DNA of 64,000 nt from Haliclystus octoradiatus (Eukaryota > Cnidaria > Staurozoa > Stauromedusae > Haliclystidae). The notes beneath the pieces were generated by a model. The model was not told the DNA's origin, ran no database searches, and worked only from the letters and a program-made list of their open reading frames with translations. Position numbers and translations under genes: made by a program. Within the stretch, counting starts at the first letter, position 1. Every line of letters starts with the position of its first letter. The stretch spans positions 8,035,845 through 8,099,844 of the forward strand of contig OU744453.1 of NCBI GenBank assembly GCA_916610825.1, in the 5' to 3' direction. Shown in pieces: positions 31,401 to 42,810 of this stretch.

Positions 31401-33098
31401 AACCATGTTTGATAATTTCAGTAATAAGCAATTTTTTTAAAAACTTAAAGAAGATTTACTTCTACAGGTTTGAACATAGTTTAATAACTATAAATACCCT
31501 ATGTGGTTTAAGCGATGGTGGAAAACAAAAATGAAGAGTGTTATTTTTTTTAAAAATGAAATCATGATTGTAGATAGCGCTTTCTATATATGCAATGTAA
31601 CTGCATATGCATTTGTGTTACTTGATATACATGTAAGCTACATATTGGACATTGGATTTGTAAGACGATTAGGGATCCATGTCAGGGAGAGAGATAATAA
31701 CCCTTTTTCTTAGTTAAACTTTTAGTTGACTGTATTAAAGGGGCAAGATTGACCGGCGACCGCTGCGAGCACAAGTTGAATTTATGCTTAGCGTAATTCA
31801 ACCGTCTCGCTTTGAAACTATTGTTCTACGCAGGCCTAATCTGTTATAAATTCATGTCAACAATGTACATTGCGTTATGAACAATAAACATGCACGTGAT
31901 CTGAAGTGCGTAGCGCCTGCCGGTCATTTTTGCTCCTTTAAAGACCATAAAATGACCAGCAGCCTTTGCATATTTTTGTCTTTGAAATCTGGAAACAGAT
32001 TTCAATTACTCGTTTTCATGATACACGGCCCGCCTTTGTGTCTCCTTTGCACACACATGCGTTTGGCAAAACATTTCGTAAAACGAACATGGAAGAATCT
32101 CTGCCAAGTTATTTATCAACGAAATGGTTTGGAAAGTTACAAGAGCAATAGGGGTGGACGCCGTAAGGGCTTTCGACGCTTGAAGAAATGTGTACCACGA
32201 AAATCAACTTAGTTGCTACTAGCGTCATACGAATTGAGGACGGAAAAAAGAGTTGAAAACTACAACTGATCTACAAGTTCTACAACTGAACTCGACTTAT
32301 TCAAAATTTCATGTTGGTGTTTACTTGATACAAGAATATTGGGGATTGTAACAACGGGAAGACATTTGTTAGCATTCAAAATCGAAATTTATCACCGTAA
32401 CAAAATGAAATTATAACATCATGCAGGTGAATTCGTTTTTTAATACAGATACTTTGATCATTGACTCCAAATTATGTTTGTAAACACATATGCTTCGTCT
32501 AAAAATAGTTAATTACATACCTATGTATGTTTTATATTGCATTGTTTTTCTGTAGTATATTTATGCACGTAAATTGTAAAATTTAGAATTATATGAATTT
32601 AGTTAGTGTTCCTTGAAAGTGCGTTTTATAAAAGCTGTTTTAATTTGCGTCAAACTTCTCAGACAGGCTTTGCGTTTCGGCAAATAAGAATTGAGATTTA
32701 TCCCAAACTGAAAATTGATAAACCAGACTATTTTCTCGAGCTTCCGGTCGTGTCTTTCCGTAGCAACAGCCACGAGGACAATCCGCTGACGTGGGTGCTG
32801 ACGTCACTTCCCACTTTCCACGAGTGACTGTCTTCTTGAGACTCTACATTTACATTCACATCAACTCCTTTTTCTCTACATTTACAATATTACTATTACA
32901 ATATCACATCCTCTAGCTACAAAAAGACAACAGTAGACAAACAATACAATAAGAAATGCATCAGGAAGACAACAGAAGCATTTGCATTACAACCAAATTG
33001 CCTTTATTACCATTGCAATAACATATTTTGCCCATATAATAATGAGGGTAGATAGTAATGCCCATAGAATAATAACAACACTGTTGTGAATGGGTTAT
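31401..33098. other. no recognised gene
   Basis: Short ORFs at 31501, 31877, 31966 and 32606 overlap in several frames and show no conserved family pattern. A CRE-like TGACGTCA lies near 32801-32808. The region at 31740-32230 is more GC-rich than its surroundings and may be old coding debris, but I cannot identify it. Confidence 0.4.
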
Positions 33099-33650
33099 CG
33101 GAATTTAGACCCACGAGTTCACTAACAACAGGCGAGAAATCCATATTGTAAACGACGCCACCAAGTTTACGATATGGATCTCGAGTTTGTTGTTAGAGAA
33201 CGAGTGGGTCTAAATTTCGATGGCCCACGAACGAGAGTGATTTAATCCTTTTAATAATCATGTAACATAACCTTCGTCTAGAACATCAATTATCTCTCAT
33301 CAATTTCACTCCAACTATGAAATTTTTCTAATTTAATGGGTCATTGAATTTTCATTTAATACAATTGGAAAGAAATTCTTATGAATATCATTTCAAAATA
33401 TGATGTGAAGAAATCAACATAATTGTTTTTCAAACATGTTTACAATATTAAAAATATAGTAAGAGTTACATCTGAATATAGCAAGTCCCAAGTTGTTACT
33501 TTTTGAATTTCTCAAGTTGAATTTTCAATTACAGAGTATACATTTAATTTGATTTTATGAAAAAGTATTCAATTTGTCGCAAATCGTCGCCATTTTCAAA
33601 ACACGTGGTACAAATCCACCAATCGTTTTTTTCAAATGATTATTAGAAAT
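33099..33650 (+). repeat. repeat B, copy 1, with terminal hairpin
   Basis: 33099-33219 is an imperfect palindrome (outer arm AATTTAGACCCACGAG... and complement; inner GAAATCCATATTGTAAACGA). The body to about 33650 recurs inverted at 45392-46083. No coding frame. It abuts repeat A copy 2 tail to tail. Confidence 0.72.
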
Positions 33651-33675
33651 ATATACACATTCAATATGATTAATT

Positions 33676-34913
33676 AGAACATATCAAGGATCTGCTACGA
33701 TTTATTCTTGAAATTTGATTTGTTAACGCCAATAACGCCATTTCACCATAGTCGAGCTTGACCCCGTCGATTTCAAGAAATTTATGAAAATACCAAACAT
33801 GAGAATTATGATAATTATTTAAATTTGGCATTATAAACTATCAAGTAATGAAGAGTAAAAAGCAAATACAGTGAATATTTGTAGAGTCATATACAATTTC
33901 ATTGAGTTACTGTTTCATGCAGTTTCTCAGTTGTTAAAAATAAATCAAATGGCTTGCAGGAGAAAAATCTGAGCCAGTAAACAAACATGTTTGAAGTGTA
34001 TAGAAATATTTTGCAAAAAATTAACAATTTAAAACAATTTGCCCTAATTTTACAGTATTGATGATTGTGAAAACATAAGATAACATAACTTCATTTCATT
34101 AATACATCCCCTCATCCTTTTATGGCCAATTTTTGCAAGTTCCTGATATGAGTATAAAAACTAAATTCCTGGCATAGAAAGATAAGCTTTTCGTAAACTA
34201 CCAAAACCAAACATAGGCTACACAAAATCAACCACTAAAATTTCAAATGATTAAACCATTTCCCCAATTGAAGGTTAGCAACATTCTAAAAAGTTATCAT
34301 AAATTCAATAATTTGCTCTTTTAAATAGGCAATTAGCAAACATTTTAGTCCATAAATCTACCATTGTTTTCTTTCTTTCTTCACGTTCACGGCTTTTTAC
34401 TAAATTCTTCAAATTATAGGTAAGAAACATTTTCTTTCCATTTCAAGTTTCCCATTCAGTTTTCCATAATGAATAACAAATATAAAAAATAGAAAATATT
34501 GTTCAAAGATAAGAATCCATGACTATGTAAGGAAACGATGTTAAGCATCCATTCTTTTAATATTAAGAAGAGAAATATAAATTTCTCGATATCAATTTTT
34601 CCTTGTAGCTTTTAGTTGAATTGAATAAGGCAAGTGTACAGCTCTCGACTCAGCTTTCTTCCTGTGACGTCACGAAAATAGGAGAATTACATACTTGATC
34701 ATGGATTGAAAGATCAGAAAATGCTCTGAAAAAACGTCCTCAACTGTCACGACTCGGTCTGGCTATGTTCTAAACCAAATAGGAGAAAGCTCGAAGGCAA
34801 AAATTACTCGCCGAGGTGGCTCGTAATTTTCTGATGCCTTCTCGTTTTCTCCTTACGTGCCTCTCGTTGTGCTATCAGAGCATAGTTCACGGAAAGTATG
34901 AACTATTTGTTTA
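33676..34913 (-). repeat. repeat A, copy 2 (inverted)
   Basis: Reverse complement of 17214-18495 with high identity over most of its length, including the CRE-like site (34665-34672). About 70 bp of one hairpin arm is deleted at about 34780, so this copy's terminal palindrome is asymmetric (34780-34913). Confidence 0.75.
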
Positions 34914-34920
34914 ATAATAC

Positions 34921-35397
34921 ATGCTAAGTATCTGTCTCATCATATATACACTTGTTATATATGTCCAAATCATAATTAGAAGCCATAACAATAAATTCCT
35001 AAATGACAATAGCAGCGCTAAACCTAAAAAGACATGCAACTGCCGCAACAAAGACAACTGCCCATTAAAAAACAAATGCTTATCCTCAAGTCTCGTTTAC
35101 AAGGCCAACGTCACAATGGCACATGACAGCATAGGCCAAAACTATATCCGTTTGACTGAAGGCACTTTCAAGCAGCACGCAGCCCAACATAACATGTCCT
35201 TCAAAGCAAAGAAATGTGCAAATAGCACAGAATTATCGAAATACATTTGGAAGCTTAAAGATAAGCATATCAATTACCAAATAAAATGGTCGATACTAGC
35301 CACAGAGGCTGCCTACAGTAACAAAACTAAAAAGTGTAATCTATGTCTAACGGAGAAATTCCACATTATTTATTATAAACATATAGCAATTTACTAA
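34921..35397 (+). CDS. GIY-YIG endonuclease region of Penelope-like element
   Basis: Order of motifs: TCNCRNKDNCPLKNKC (Cys-rich, typical upstream knuckle), SLVYKANV, IGQNYIRLTEGTFKQ, STELSKYIWKLKDKHI, YQIKWSILA, TKKCNLCLTEKFHII. The YIGLTEG Gly is replaced by Arg, a key region, and the frame ends early at 35397; homology resumes in another frame (RTELISNCRNEN) downstream. So a probably inactive, 5'-truncated copy. It lies in the proposed intron of PAN gene C, on the opposite strand. Confidence 0.75.
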   Translation: MLSICLIIYTLVIYVQIIIRSHNNKFLNDNSSAKPKKTCNCRNKDNCPLKNKCLSSSLVYKANVTMAHDSIGQNYIRLTEGTFKQHAAQHNMSFKAKKCANSTELSKYIWKLKDKHINYQIKWSILATEAAYSNKTKKCNLCLTEKFHIIYYKHIAIY

Positions 35398-35609
35398 ATA
35401 AAAGAACGGAACTCATTTCCAATTGCCGAAACGAAAACATATATTATTTAAGAAACTACAAGAATAACAAGTAGATATTTATCAATAGCATCGATAATAC
35501 AATAGCATCGATAATACAATAGAATGTAATAATATATGTAAACAATAGAAACGCTTCCTTAAGTCATGTATATTCTTGAGCACACCGTAATGATTTTTCA
35601 TTCAATAAA

Positions 35610-35649
35610 CCGTCTGAAGAGTGTCTTTACGCGAAACTCAGAGTAACGG
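35610..35649 (+). ncRNA. hammerhead ribozyme (complete consensus)
   Basis: In order: stem I CCGU (35610-35613), core CUGAAGA (35614-35620), stem II GUGU/ACGC around CUUU, GAAA (35633-35636), stem III ACUC/GAGU with 1-nt loop (or ACU/AGU), cleavage triplet GUA (cut expected after 35645), stem I closing strand ACGG (35646-35649). All invariant core positions agree and all three helices form. It lies just 3' of the Penelope-like ORF, the known location of such ribozymes. Confidence 0.87.
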
Positions 35650-35680
35650 AGTAAACTCGTGATCTTTGATGTACTATTTA

Positions 35681-37072
35681 TATTGCTCTGCTTTTAGCAA
35701 TGAGCACTCAAATTGATGTTTTGCCCACACAATTACTTTACACTTGTTATATGCATACATTAAATCATACAGGATTTGCAACGTAATCAAGTAGTTATTT
35801 AATAGCCATTGTGCGGTTCAAATATCTATATGCTATATATCCAAATTTACCAAACATCTACAACGCCAATTTGTAACGGCTATTTATAAGTATGTACATT
35901 GATTATGAAATAATCATGTACATTTCATTACGAAAAATTAAAGTACGTTGTAATTGATTGATAAAGAAATATAATTTTCTTTAAATACGATTAGAAAGCT
36001 ACTCACAGGGCTCGCAGCAATTATATCGATAAATTTCAATGTTCATGTATGTATTGATAGAAGTAATTGGACGTTAATAATTTTTAATACTACCTTGTGA
36101 AGATCGCTATTAAGCCCGTGAAATTCCGAGTGACGGGAAAAGGCTTTGACAAATAATGTATTTATAATATTGTACGCAATAATGGGCAATCGTGTATAGT
36201 AATATTTATACGATTAATATGAAAAGTCATTTACGGGTTTAAATTTCATTAGAAATCGGAATAAAGGGTTACCATCACTTGCCACGTTGTATTATAAAAC
36301 AAATTCCATAATCAAGTTTGTTTATATTGCACAAGATCGATCGAATCCTTTTATTTATGATTCAATTCTCAATTTAAATTCAATATTTTTACTTACTGAA
36401 ATGTTCTTGGATCAAGGTAAATCTTCAAAACGTTAGTCTTTCTTATGTGAAGACAGCTTTGTTGATATTATATCTTTATAGTATCTTTATATCTTTGTTG
36501 ATAACAGTTTCTTATTCTTTTTCAGCTTTGAGCATCGGACCAAATTTTATCGACAAATTTCGACAGGAGTTTAAAAAAGTCTTTATCCTGAAATTTTCAA
36601 ACATATGGTGGTCGGTGGTCCATGTGTTTGAAGCTCAAAGCAAATTCCCGTTCATTACTTCATATTTTAGAATAGGTTTTACTAATTTTGATACTGCGAT
36701 GCAATTTATATATTGTACAATCGGAACTCATAAACAGTTTATTTTATATTCAATCATAAAATGATGACAACATACATGCACTTTTGAGTCATTCTCAAAG
36801 TTATCAGAGAATAATGCCAAGTAAATTTTACCTTTGTTGAAAAAATTTGACGAATATGCTGAGTGGACAACTATGATAAGTTTCATTCATTTGTTCTTGG
36901 TTTGAAGCTTGATGTAATTGAGTCGAACAAAGTGTTAATTTTACTAATTTATTGCGAATAAACTACATAAAAACATCATGTCGGCATATATTTCATGTCG
37001 GCTAGTAATCTTTTGTCTAATTTTTGTCGAAAAATCTAACAAATTTTGAATAAAATAACAATTAGTACTAAC
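35681..37072. other. intron of gene C; repeat shared with DPH1 intron 4
   Basis: 36528-36730 resembles 63079-63200 (CAAATTTTATCGACAAATTTCGACAGGA and following). The ORF at 36447-36764 runs through this repeat and is not supported as a gene. Confidence 0.5.
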
Positions 37073-37384
37073 CGGTAATATTATGATTGTGTCCGAATCA
37101 TTATTTTGAACCAATTTTTCTTTTAAGTTGATGTCGGCAACCAGATCACAGTTCTTATTCATTAGGTTTACTTTCCAAAATACCAAGGCTCTGCAATAAT
37201 CCATTCTAGAACAAGCGGTTCTACAATCAGTAATAGTTTTGGCTTGAATTTTCTCTAACAGAGAATTAAAATTTATTGAATAATTGGAAAAATATCTGCC
37301 TTTGTACTCTACAGTTCCAGGACAAATATTAATTAGCATCCCATTGCAAATGATTGAAAGCATTACCATCAAAGCAAGATACAT
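37073..37384 (-). CDS. secreted PAN/Apple-domain protein, gene C exon 1
   Basis: 104 codons from ATG at 37384 to donor CCG|GTTAGT (phase 0). Hydrophobic signal peptide (residues 1-18), then ICPGTVEYKGRYFSNYSIN, DCRTACSRMDYCRALVFW and NKNCDLV: the same spacing of five Cys as genes A and B, but diverged in sequence. Ends SDTIIILP like the others. With the minus-strand last exon at 28273-28697 it probably forms one gene with a split of about 8.4 kb. A truncated duplicate lies at 41466-41703. Confidence 0.73.
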
Positions 37385-37532
37385 AATGATTTAAAAACAA
37401 TATAGTCTAAATTCTATCCAATTATCGAATTTTTTTATAATTAAAATATCCCTTGGTGAAATACTTCAATTCTGAATAACTATATAAACGAAAGGACTAG
37501 TATCGATGACAGCAGGTTGCTGATGCTTTTAT

Positions 37533-37988
37533 ATATTGTTCATAGAATAGAATAGAATAGAATAGAAATAGTTTATTTAAAGACATATAAACAACTATGA
37601 TACATGATTTTTGCTTTTTGTTCTATTTGATTACATGTATGTGTTATATAAGGCATTATTGTTAAGCAGTCGTTTCTTGATGTCTGACGGCGTCATCGTC
37701 GTCTAATAATTAGTTTGATTGAGGATATAATGTATTTTTAATTTCTTGTTTATATTTAATTATATTGTATGAACCGTATTTGTGATATTTATTTAGTGAT
37801 TGTCCACCTCGAAAGCTGAATGATCGTTTACCACGGTCAGTATGGACGCCCGGGAGAATGTTTTTTCTTGTAATATATTTGTGGTTACTTTTATTAAATA
37901 AAGTCTTTAATTCTGAACCATATGTTTGTGATAAATAAATAACAAACAAAAGTTGACCAATAGAAGGGCTTATGTTGCTTATGGTCAT
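37533..37988 (-). pseudogene. LINE 3' end, (TTCTA)n tail
   Basis: Minus ORF 37988-37710 ends with an ITRKNILPGVHTDRGKRSF region and GGQSLN, the C-terminal motif of reverse transcriptase ORFs; the tail is five TTCTA-like units (plus strand AATAGA at 37535-37566). It interrupts the upstream region of PAN gene C and is absent from the duplicate at 41.7-42.4 kb, so it inserted after the duplication. Confidence 0.7.
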
Positions 37989-38037
37989 TCATTGCTGGCA
38001 ATAGATAGAAGCAAATAAGAAGTAATATATTATTTAT

Positions 38038-38420
38038 TAAAGTGTGTATCCCGGATATTTGGAAATTGCGTCTTTAGATAAGCCCATGGCCAAGTGAAGC
38101 CAACATTTCACAACAGTTAATGATGATATTTCACATCAATGTTGTGAAAATGCTGACTTTATTGCTGGACACCCTAAGCAGGATTTTCCCAGTATCAATC
38201 ACCGATGCTGGTTAATGATGGAAAAATGCTGAATGGGGTGGCTAATTGGGGCCAGCGTTTCATAACGTTTGATGCCGCGGAGAAATATTTTTAAAGGAGA
38301 AACCATCTTAGGCGTCAGTCGATTTAGATTCAGATTTATTCAAGTTATTCTCGTTCAATAATATCTTCTTGGCTCAAATTTGTGAGAAATTTTATATTAA
38401 ACCTCAATACATTTTCATAA
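38038..38420. repeat. segmental duplicate of PAN gene C upstream region
   Basis: Matches 42178-42440 (AAAGTGTGTATCCCGGATA, GCCAACATTTTCACAACA, AGGAGAAA...CATCTT.GGC.TCAGTCGATTTA and TCGTTCAATAATATCT). Together with 37384-37530/41703-42040 it shows that gene C exon 1 and about 1 kb upstream were duplicated. Confidence 0.65.
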
Positions 38421-39717
38421 TCAGCCTCTGTTGAATATTAGTAATGTAATTTTGTCGTATAGTCTGTCATTTGTTGTAGTTGGATCTTCTGTCACAGAAA
38501 TATTAGAATCTTTATTAATTGAATTTTTCGAACATATACAATAAATCGAAATTTTCAATGAAAGGCATGGCTAGACTTTCGAGCCAAAATCTTGTCATTA
38601 TGTGTGATATGGCAAGTAATACAGTCAGAGACGAGACATTGAATCTGCTTTAACTGAAAAGTGTTTATTAACTTCAAATCTTACATATATATACAAGTTT
38701 ATAATACGCTGACTAATGTTACAGAATGATCTAAACATATAATTACGTAACTGGTTTATGTATACATCATTGTGACTCAGCATATTTTACAATAACAGAC
38801 GGTCAACGAACATGATAGTATAACATTACATTTGAGAAATAATTACGTCATCGTGAAATGGCAGTTTTAACATATAGCACAAAAATTGAAAATACTACAA
38901 CTTCCCCACTTTTAGTTCGATAATAGGAAAATAATTATAAAACAGAATTTATAAAATTTGCCGAATAATAATTTTATTATAATTTCTACTTTGTATGAAG
39001 TATACTATCATTATAATATCAATATCTACTTATACTAATAATACTGTCTGTTTATATACTGTAATCGATGATTCCTCTTTTGGAGATTCCTTTAGTACAA
39101 CAATAGAACATTAAAAAGTAGTTAACAATAGCTAAGGTAAATTTACTTTCCATAATCGGATTGAAGTTCCGTATAGATAGCTTCGCAGCCGTCATTCCAT
39201 AAACGGATCTTATATCCCATTGGTTAAAATATATTTAGAATAAGCGGATCTTATATCCTATTGGTTAAGTTTAGTGTTCAGTTTACGTAATTAACATTTT
39301 CTTTGTATTAATTTAGTTTCGTTTTTGTATTAAATTATGTTCCTAGTTTCTTGTATTAAAATATGTATCCTGTAAAATAAGATCAGAGTTAGTTGGAGCG
39401 AGTTGGAGAGAAGATCGAATTTATTATCGCCGGCTATACATGTTTTAGACACCGTTGTACAGAAGCCGCACCAAAGGTATGACGATTGTTATACTCTGAT
39501 CACACTGCTGTATATTTAGATATTGAATATTATTGTATTAAAATGTTATTATTATTATTGTTTCCTATTTAGAAAAACTAGTTTATTTAGCTCAATTATC
39601 AGACGTTGTTGTTGATGTGTTGGTAGTTTGAGTTGAAGTACTGCGTGATTTCACGACTCATTTGTACAACGGCAAACGATCGAAGACTAACGTCGACGAT
39701 TGTTATAGTTTTTCTTC
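38421..39717. other. possible BEL/Pao 5' LTR and leader
   Basis: The stretch before the gag frame contains direct sub-repeats (GGATCTTATATCC(C/T)ATTGGTTAA twice near 39205-39268). It probably includes an LTR, but no second LTR is in the window, so boundaries and primer-binding site cannot be set. Confidence 0.4.
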
Positions 39718-41049
39718 GTGGTTAAAGACGAGTCGAATTTAATCATTATGGAGACGAGAGAAACTACGGCCAAATTAGAAGCAACCATAGAAGAGATCAA
39801 TGGCCAAGCTAACATTTTGGAAAGAATTTATGAAGATATCGAAGAGGCAGTCACTGATGGTCTGGGCATCACTGAGGCAAATGGATTGGTCATGAGACAA
39901 AGACTAACGGAGAATTGGCAGCGGTATGACGTATTTAACCAAGGACTATTAAATTTATTGATAGATGATATTAAAGTAGAGAGCTGCAAACGTGAACATT
40001 TTAGGCAGAGTGAACGAAAGCTCCGCTATGAAGGAGTTATTGCTTCAAAATTGACAAATTATGATTTGGCTCATAAATCTGTATCGAGTAAGGGCTCTAA
40101 ATCGAAGGCCCGTACCTATAAATCTACTAAGTCGAATAGATCGAGAGCAAGACAGGCAAAGACAGATATCGCCAATGCAAAATTAGTATTATCTTTAGCG
40201 ACTAAGCGTGCTGAAATGGAATTGATAGAGGCAACAATTAAGGGAAATAATACTATAACAGCCGCTGAAATTGAATTAATGGACGATGAGGATTCTGAGA
40301 TCCAATCCGATGTTGGCTCGGTCAAGAGACATAATACAAGAATTGATGTACCTAATATTAATGAAATTATGATATCTAGTAAGGATAGTAACATAGAAAA
40401 TACTAACAATACTATTGCGCAAAACAAAATTGTCGGCAAGAGGCAATACAAAATTTGCCGCGCGCTGCGGGCACAACTTACCGTACCGAGTGTTGAAACG
40501 CTAGCCATAAAAGAGGCATTGATTGGAATTTAACGAATGAATTTAGCGAATGAGTTGCCACCACCTGAGATTATAAAATTCGGTGGCAACCCGGTAGAAT
40601 ACCCACGATTTATTACAAGATTTAACGAAATGGTTAAAATCAAACCGTTAGACGAAACACAAAAGATGTCACGCCTTCTACAATTTTTAACTGGTGAGGC
40701 GAAATCAGCTGTTGAAGGAAACGAGACAATGGGAGAAGGAAAATTGAACGAATCACTTGCAACACTAAAAGAAAGATTTGGTCAATCATTTCAAATCGTT
40801 AATGCAGTCTTAAGTGAAATTATTGATTGTCCAAATATCAAAATTGATGATCCTATCGGATTTAGAAAATTTTCGGATAAAATGAGATACGCCAATGAAA
40901 CTTTCAGACATTTGGGCTGCAATAATGAAATTTCTGACAAAAAACTAAGTGAGGTCATGGCTAAAACACCGAAATCCATCGAGTCAGATGGTTGGGAAAG
41001 GTTACAACGATTAGAAAAAATAGAAAACCTACCATTGATGATGCAGTAG
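39718..41049 (+). pseudogene. BEL/Pao-like gag, one in-frame stop, truncated
   Basis: 39718-40533 and 40537-41049 are in the same frame, split by a single TAA. The first part is helical, with a basic Ser/Lys/Arg stretch (RTYKSTKSNRSRARQAK) and an acidic patch. The second begins with a LPPPEIIKFGGNPVEYPRF block, resembling the DUF1759 gag region of BEL/Pao elements, followed by LQFLTGEAKSAVEG and LKERFGQ. The initial codon at 39718 is GTG; the first ATG in frame is at 39748. The frame ends where LINE sequence begins, so protease and polymerase are missing. Confidence 0.72.
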
Positions 41050-41079
41050 AAGCTTTGAAATAAGAAGCAAATGCATTAA

Positions 41080-41457
41080 ATGATCCAGTGGTATGCTGCT
41101 GTAAATGAGCGTATGAAGGTCGATACAGTTTACATTGATTTTAGCAAGGCTTTTGACACTGTCTGTCATAGTAAACTAATATCAAAATTGAAGGGATATG
41201 GCATTAACTATGAACTTTTAAAATGGATAGAATCTTTTTTGACTGGTCGCACCCAACAGGTAGCTGTCGGAGATTCAACATCTGGAATCCTCCCTGTAAT
41301 AAGTGGTGTACCTCAGGGTTCAGTTTTAGGTCCTCTTCTTTTTATTGTCTATATAAATGACATTGTAAGCTGCCTGGAACTCAACTGTGGTATAAAACTT
41401 TTTGCTGATGATGCTAAGATTTCGTTTAAAAGATTTACCACTGACAGTACTCCTCTA
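41080..41457 (+). pseudogene. LINE reverse-transcriptase fragment
   Basis: Encodes KVDTVYIDFSKAFDTVC, SGVPQGSVLGPLLF and FADDAK motifs, closely related to the ORF2 at 21574-24519 but a different subfamily. It starts within the fingers region and is cut at 41457, where it joins a PAN exon fragment on the opposite strand. Confidence 0.85.
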
Positions 41458-41465
41458 CATTCTTA

Positions 41466-41703
41466 CACAGTTCTTACTCATTATTTTTACTTTCCAAAAT
41501 ACCAAGGCTCTGCAATAATCCATTCTAGAACAAGCGGTTCTACAATCTGTAATAGTTTCAGTTTGAACTTTCTCTAATAGAGAATAATAATTTATTGAAT
41601 AATTGGCAAAATATCTGCCTTTGTACTTTAGAATTCCAGGACAAATGTCAGTTAGCAATCCATTGCAAATGATTGCTAACAATATCATGAAAACTACGTA
41701 CAT
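41466..41703 (-). pseudogene. truncated PAN exon 1 (duplicate of gene C)
   Basis: Minus strand from ATG 41703: signal peptide and PAN start nearly identical to 37384 (ICPGILKYKGRYFANYSIN, DCRTACSRMDYCRALVFWKV). Homology stops just after the fifth Cys, at the junction with LINE sequence, and no splice donor remains. Confidence 0.8.
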
Positions 41704-42440
41704 AATTTAATACAACGATAATATAAATCCTACCCAATACGTATTTGTCTATTAATTAAATCTTCCTTGATTTAATTTTCACGATATTTTCTGTATGAAC
41801 CTTCCGTCAAGTTATACTGCACAGAGAAATGTTGATTAAAGATATAAATAGCATGCAACATATAGCACAAATTACTAAAAGTGATCAGTATTTCAATCTA
41901 ATACTGCATTTAATATTTCAATCCTAAATAACTGTATGAAAAGAAGGATAAGCGTCGATAATGCAAGCTGCGGAAGTTTTTCACCTTCTACATTAGGTAT
42001 ACATAAATAATACAACAATAATTAACCGTTTCATATGTTGCTTGTTGTCACTCATTGCTGGTATAGTTACAAACATAAGGCATATCGAAATTACATCTTG
42101 CAAACATTGTCTGTATCGAATCAGTGAACAGGTCCCCGAACAGGTATAGCTCAAGAAATTATGTGATAACTTATTTATTAAAGTGTATATCCCGGATACT
42201 TCGATATTCTTTATTTAGATAAACTCCTTTATTTGGCGAGCCCTAGCCAACATTTTCACAACATCAATCACCCGTGCTGGCAAATTATTGCTAAATTCTG
42301 GCTTAAGTTGCCAAATGAACTCAGCAATTTCACAATAAATTTCTAAAAGGAGAAATCATCTTCGGCATCAGTCGATTTATATTTATATATTTACAAGTTG
42401 TACTCGTTCAATAATATCTCTGTTTTAGGTTACACTTGTT
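41704..42440. repeat. duplicated upstream region of the truncated PAN copy
   Basis: Homologous to 37385-37530 and 37970-38420, without the LINE insertion found there. Confidence 0.6.
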
Positions 42441-42651
42441 AGCTCTACTTCTTGGGCAATTATGTAAGCCGAGGGCGAAAAATGCTTTATGGGATACTCG
42501 GGTACATGAAGAGGTTTTTCATTTGTCATTTTCGAGTTGTTTGTGACCGTGTTTGAGAATTGAAGCAACGTTCTTGAATTATGCTGACTGTTATTATGTC
42601 TTTTAACTGTTTTGTGCCTGGTTGTCCTCTACAAGAAAACCAAGAAATGGC

Positions 42652-42810
42652 ATGTATGTATGTATGTATGCATGTTTATTTGTCAAAAAAGATGACAGGC
42701 AAATACAGCGAAGCCTGTCACCTCCGCTTACGTAGAGCCATTAAAAAGAAGAAAAGTTAAAAATAAATTGAAGTAAAATAAAATGGTATATACACAACAG
42801 TTCTATCGGA
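42652..42810 (-). mobile_element. LINE 3' terminus relic
   Basis: Plus strand ATGT repeats (42655-42672) followed by GTTTATTTGTCAAAAAAGATGACAGGC, similar to the 3' end of the full LINE (TTTATTTTGTCAAAATTGACAGGC at 21404-21427). Confidence 0.55.

Larger units (their letters stand above)
34914..35680 (+). mobile_element. Penelope-like element, 3' part with hammerhead
   Basis: Starts directly after repeat A and carries the GIY-YIG ORF and a downstream hammerhead. The first 40 bp (GTATCTGTCTCATCATA) resemble the ribozyme-bearing arm seen at 10571 with the core mutated. Confidence 0.7.

Noticed and set aside
31877..32212. 111-codon plus ORF as a gene
   Set aside because: Overlaps other frames of similar length; no recognisable family, no splice or start context.
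36379..36404. microexon of PAN gene C on the minus strand (GTAAGT donor at 36378)
   Set aside because: Length would be 26 nt, which breaks the phase, and the sequence does not match the two good microexons.
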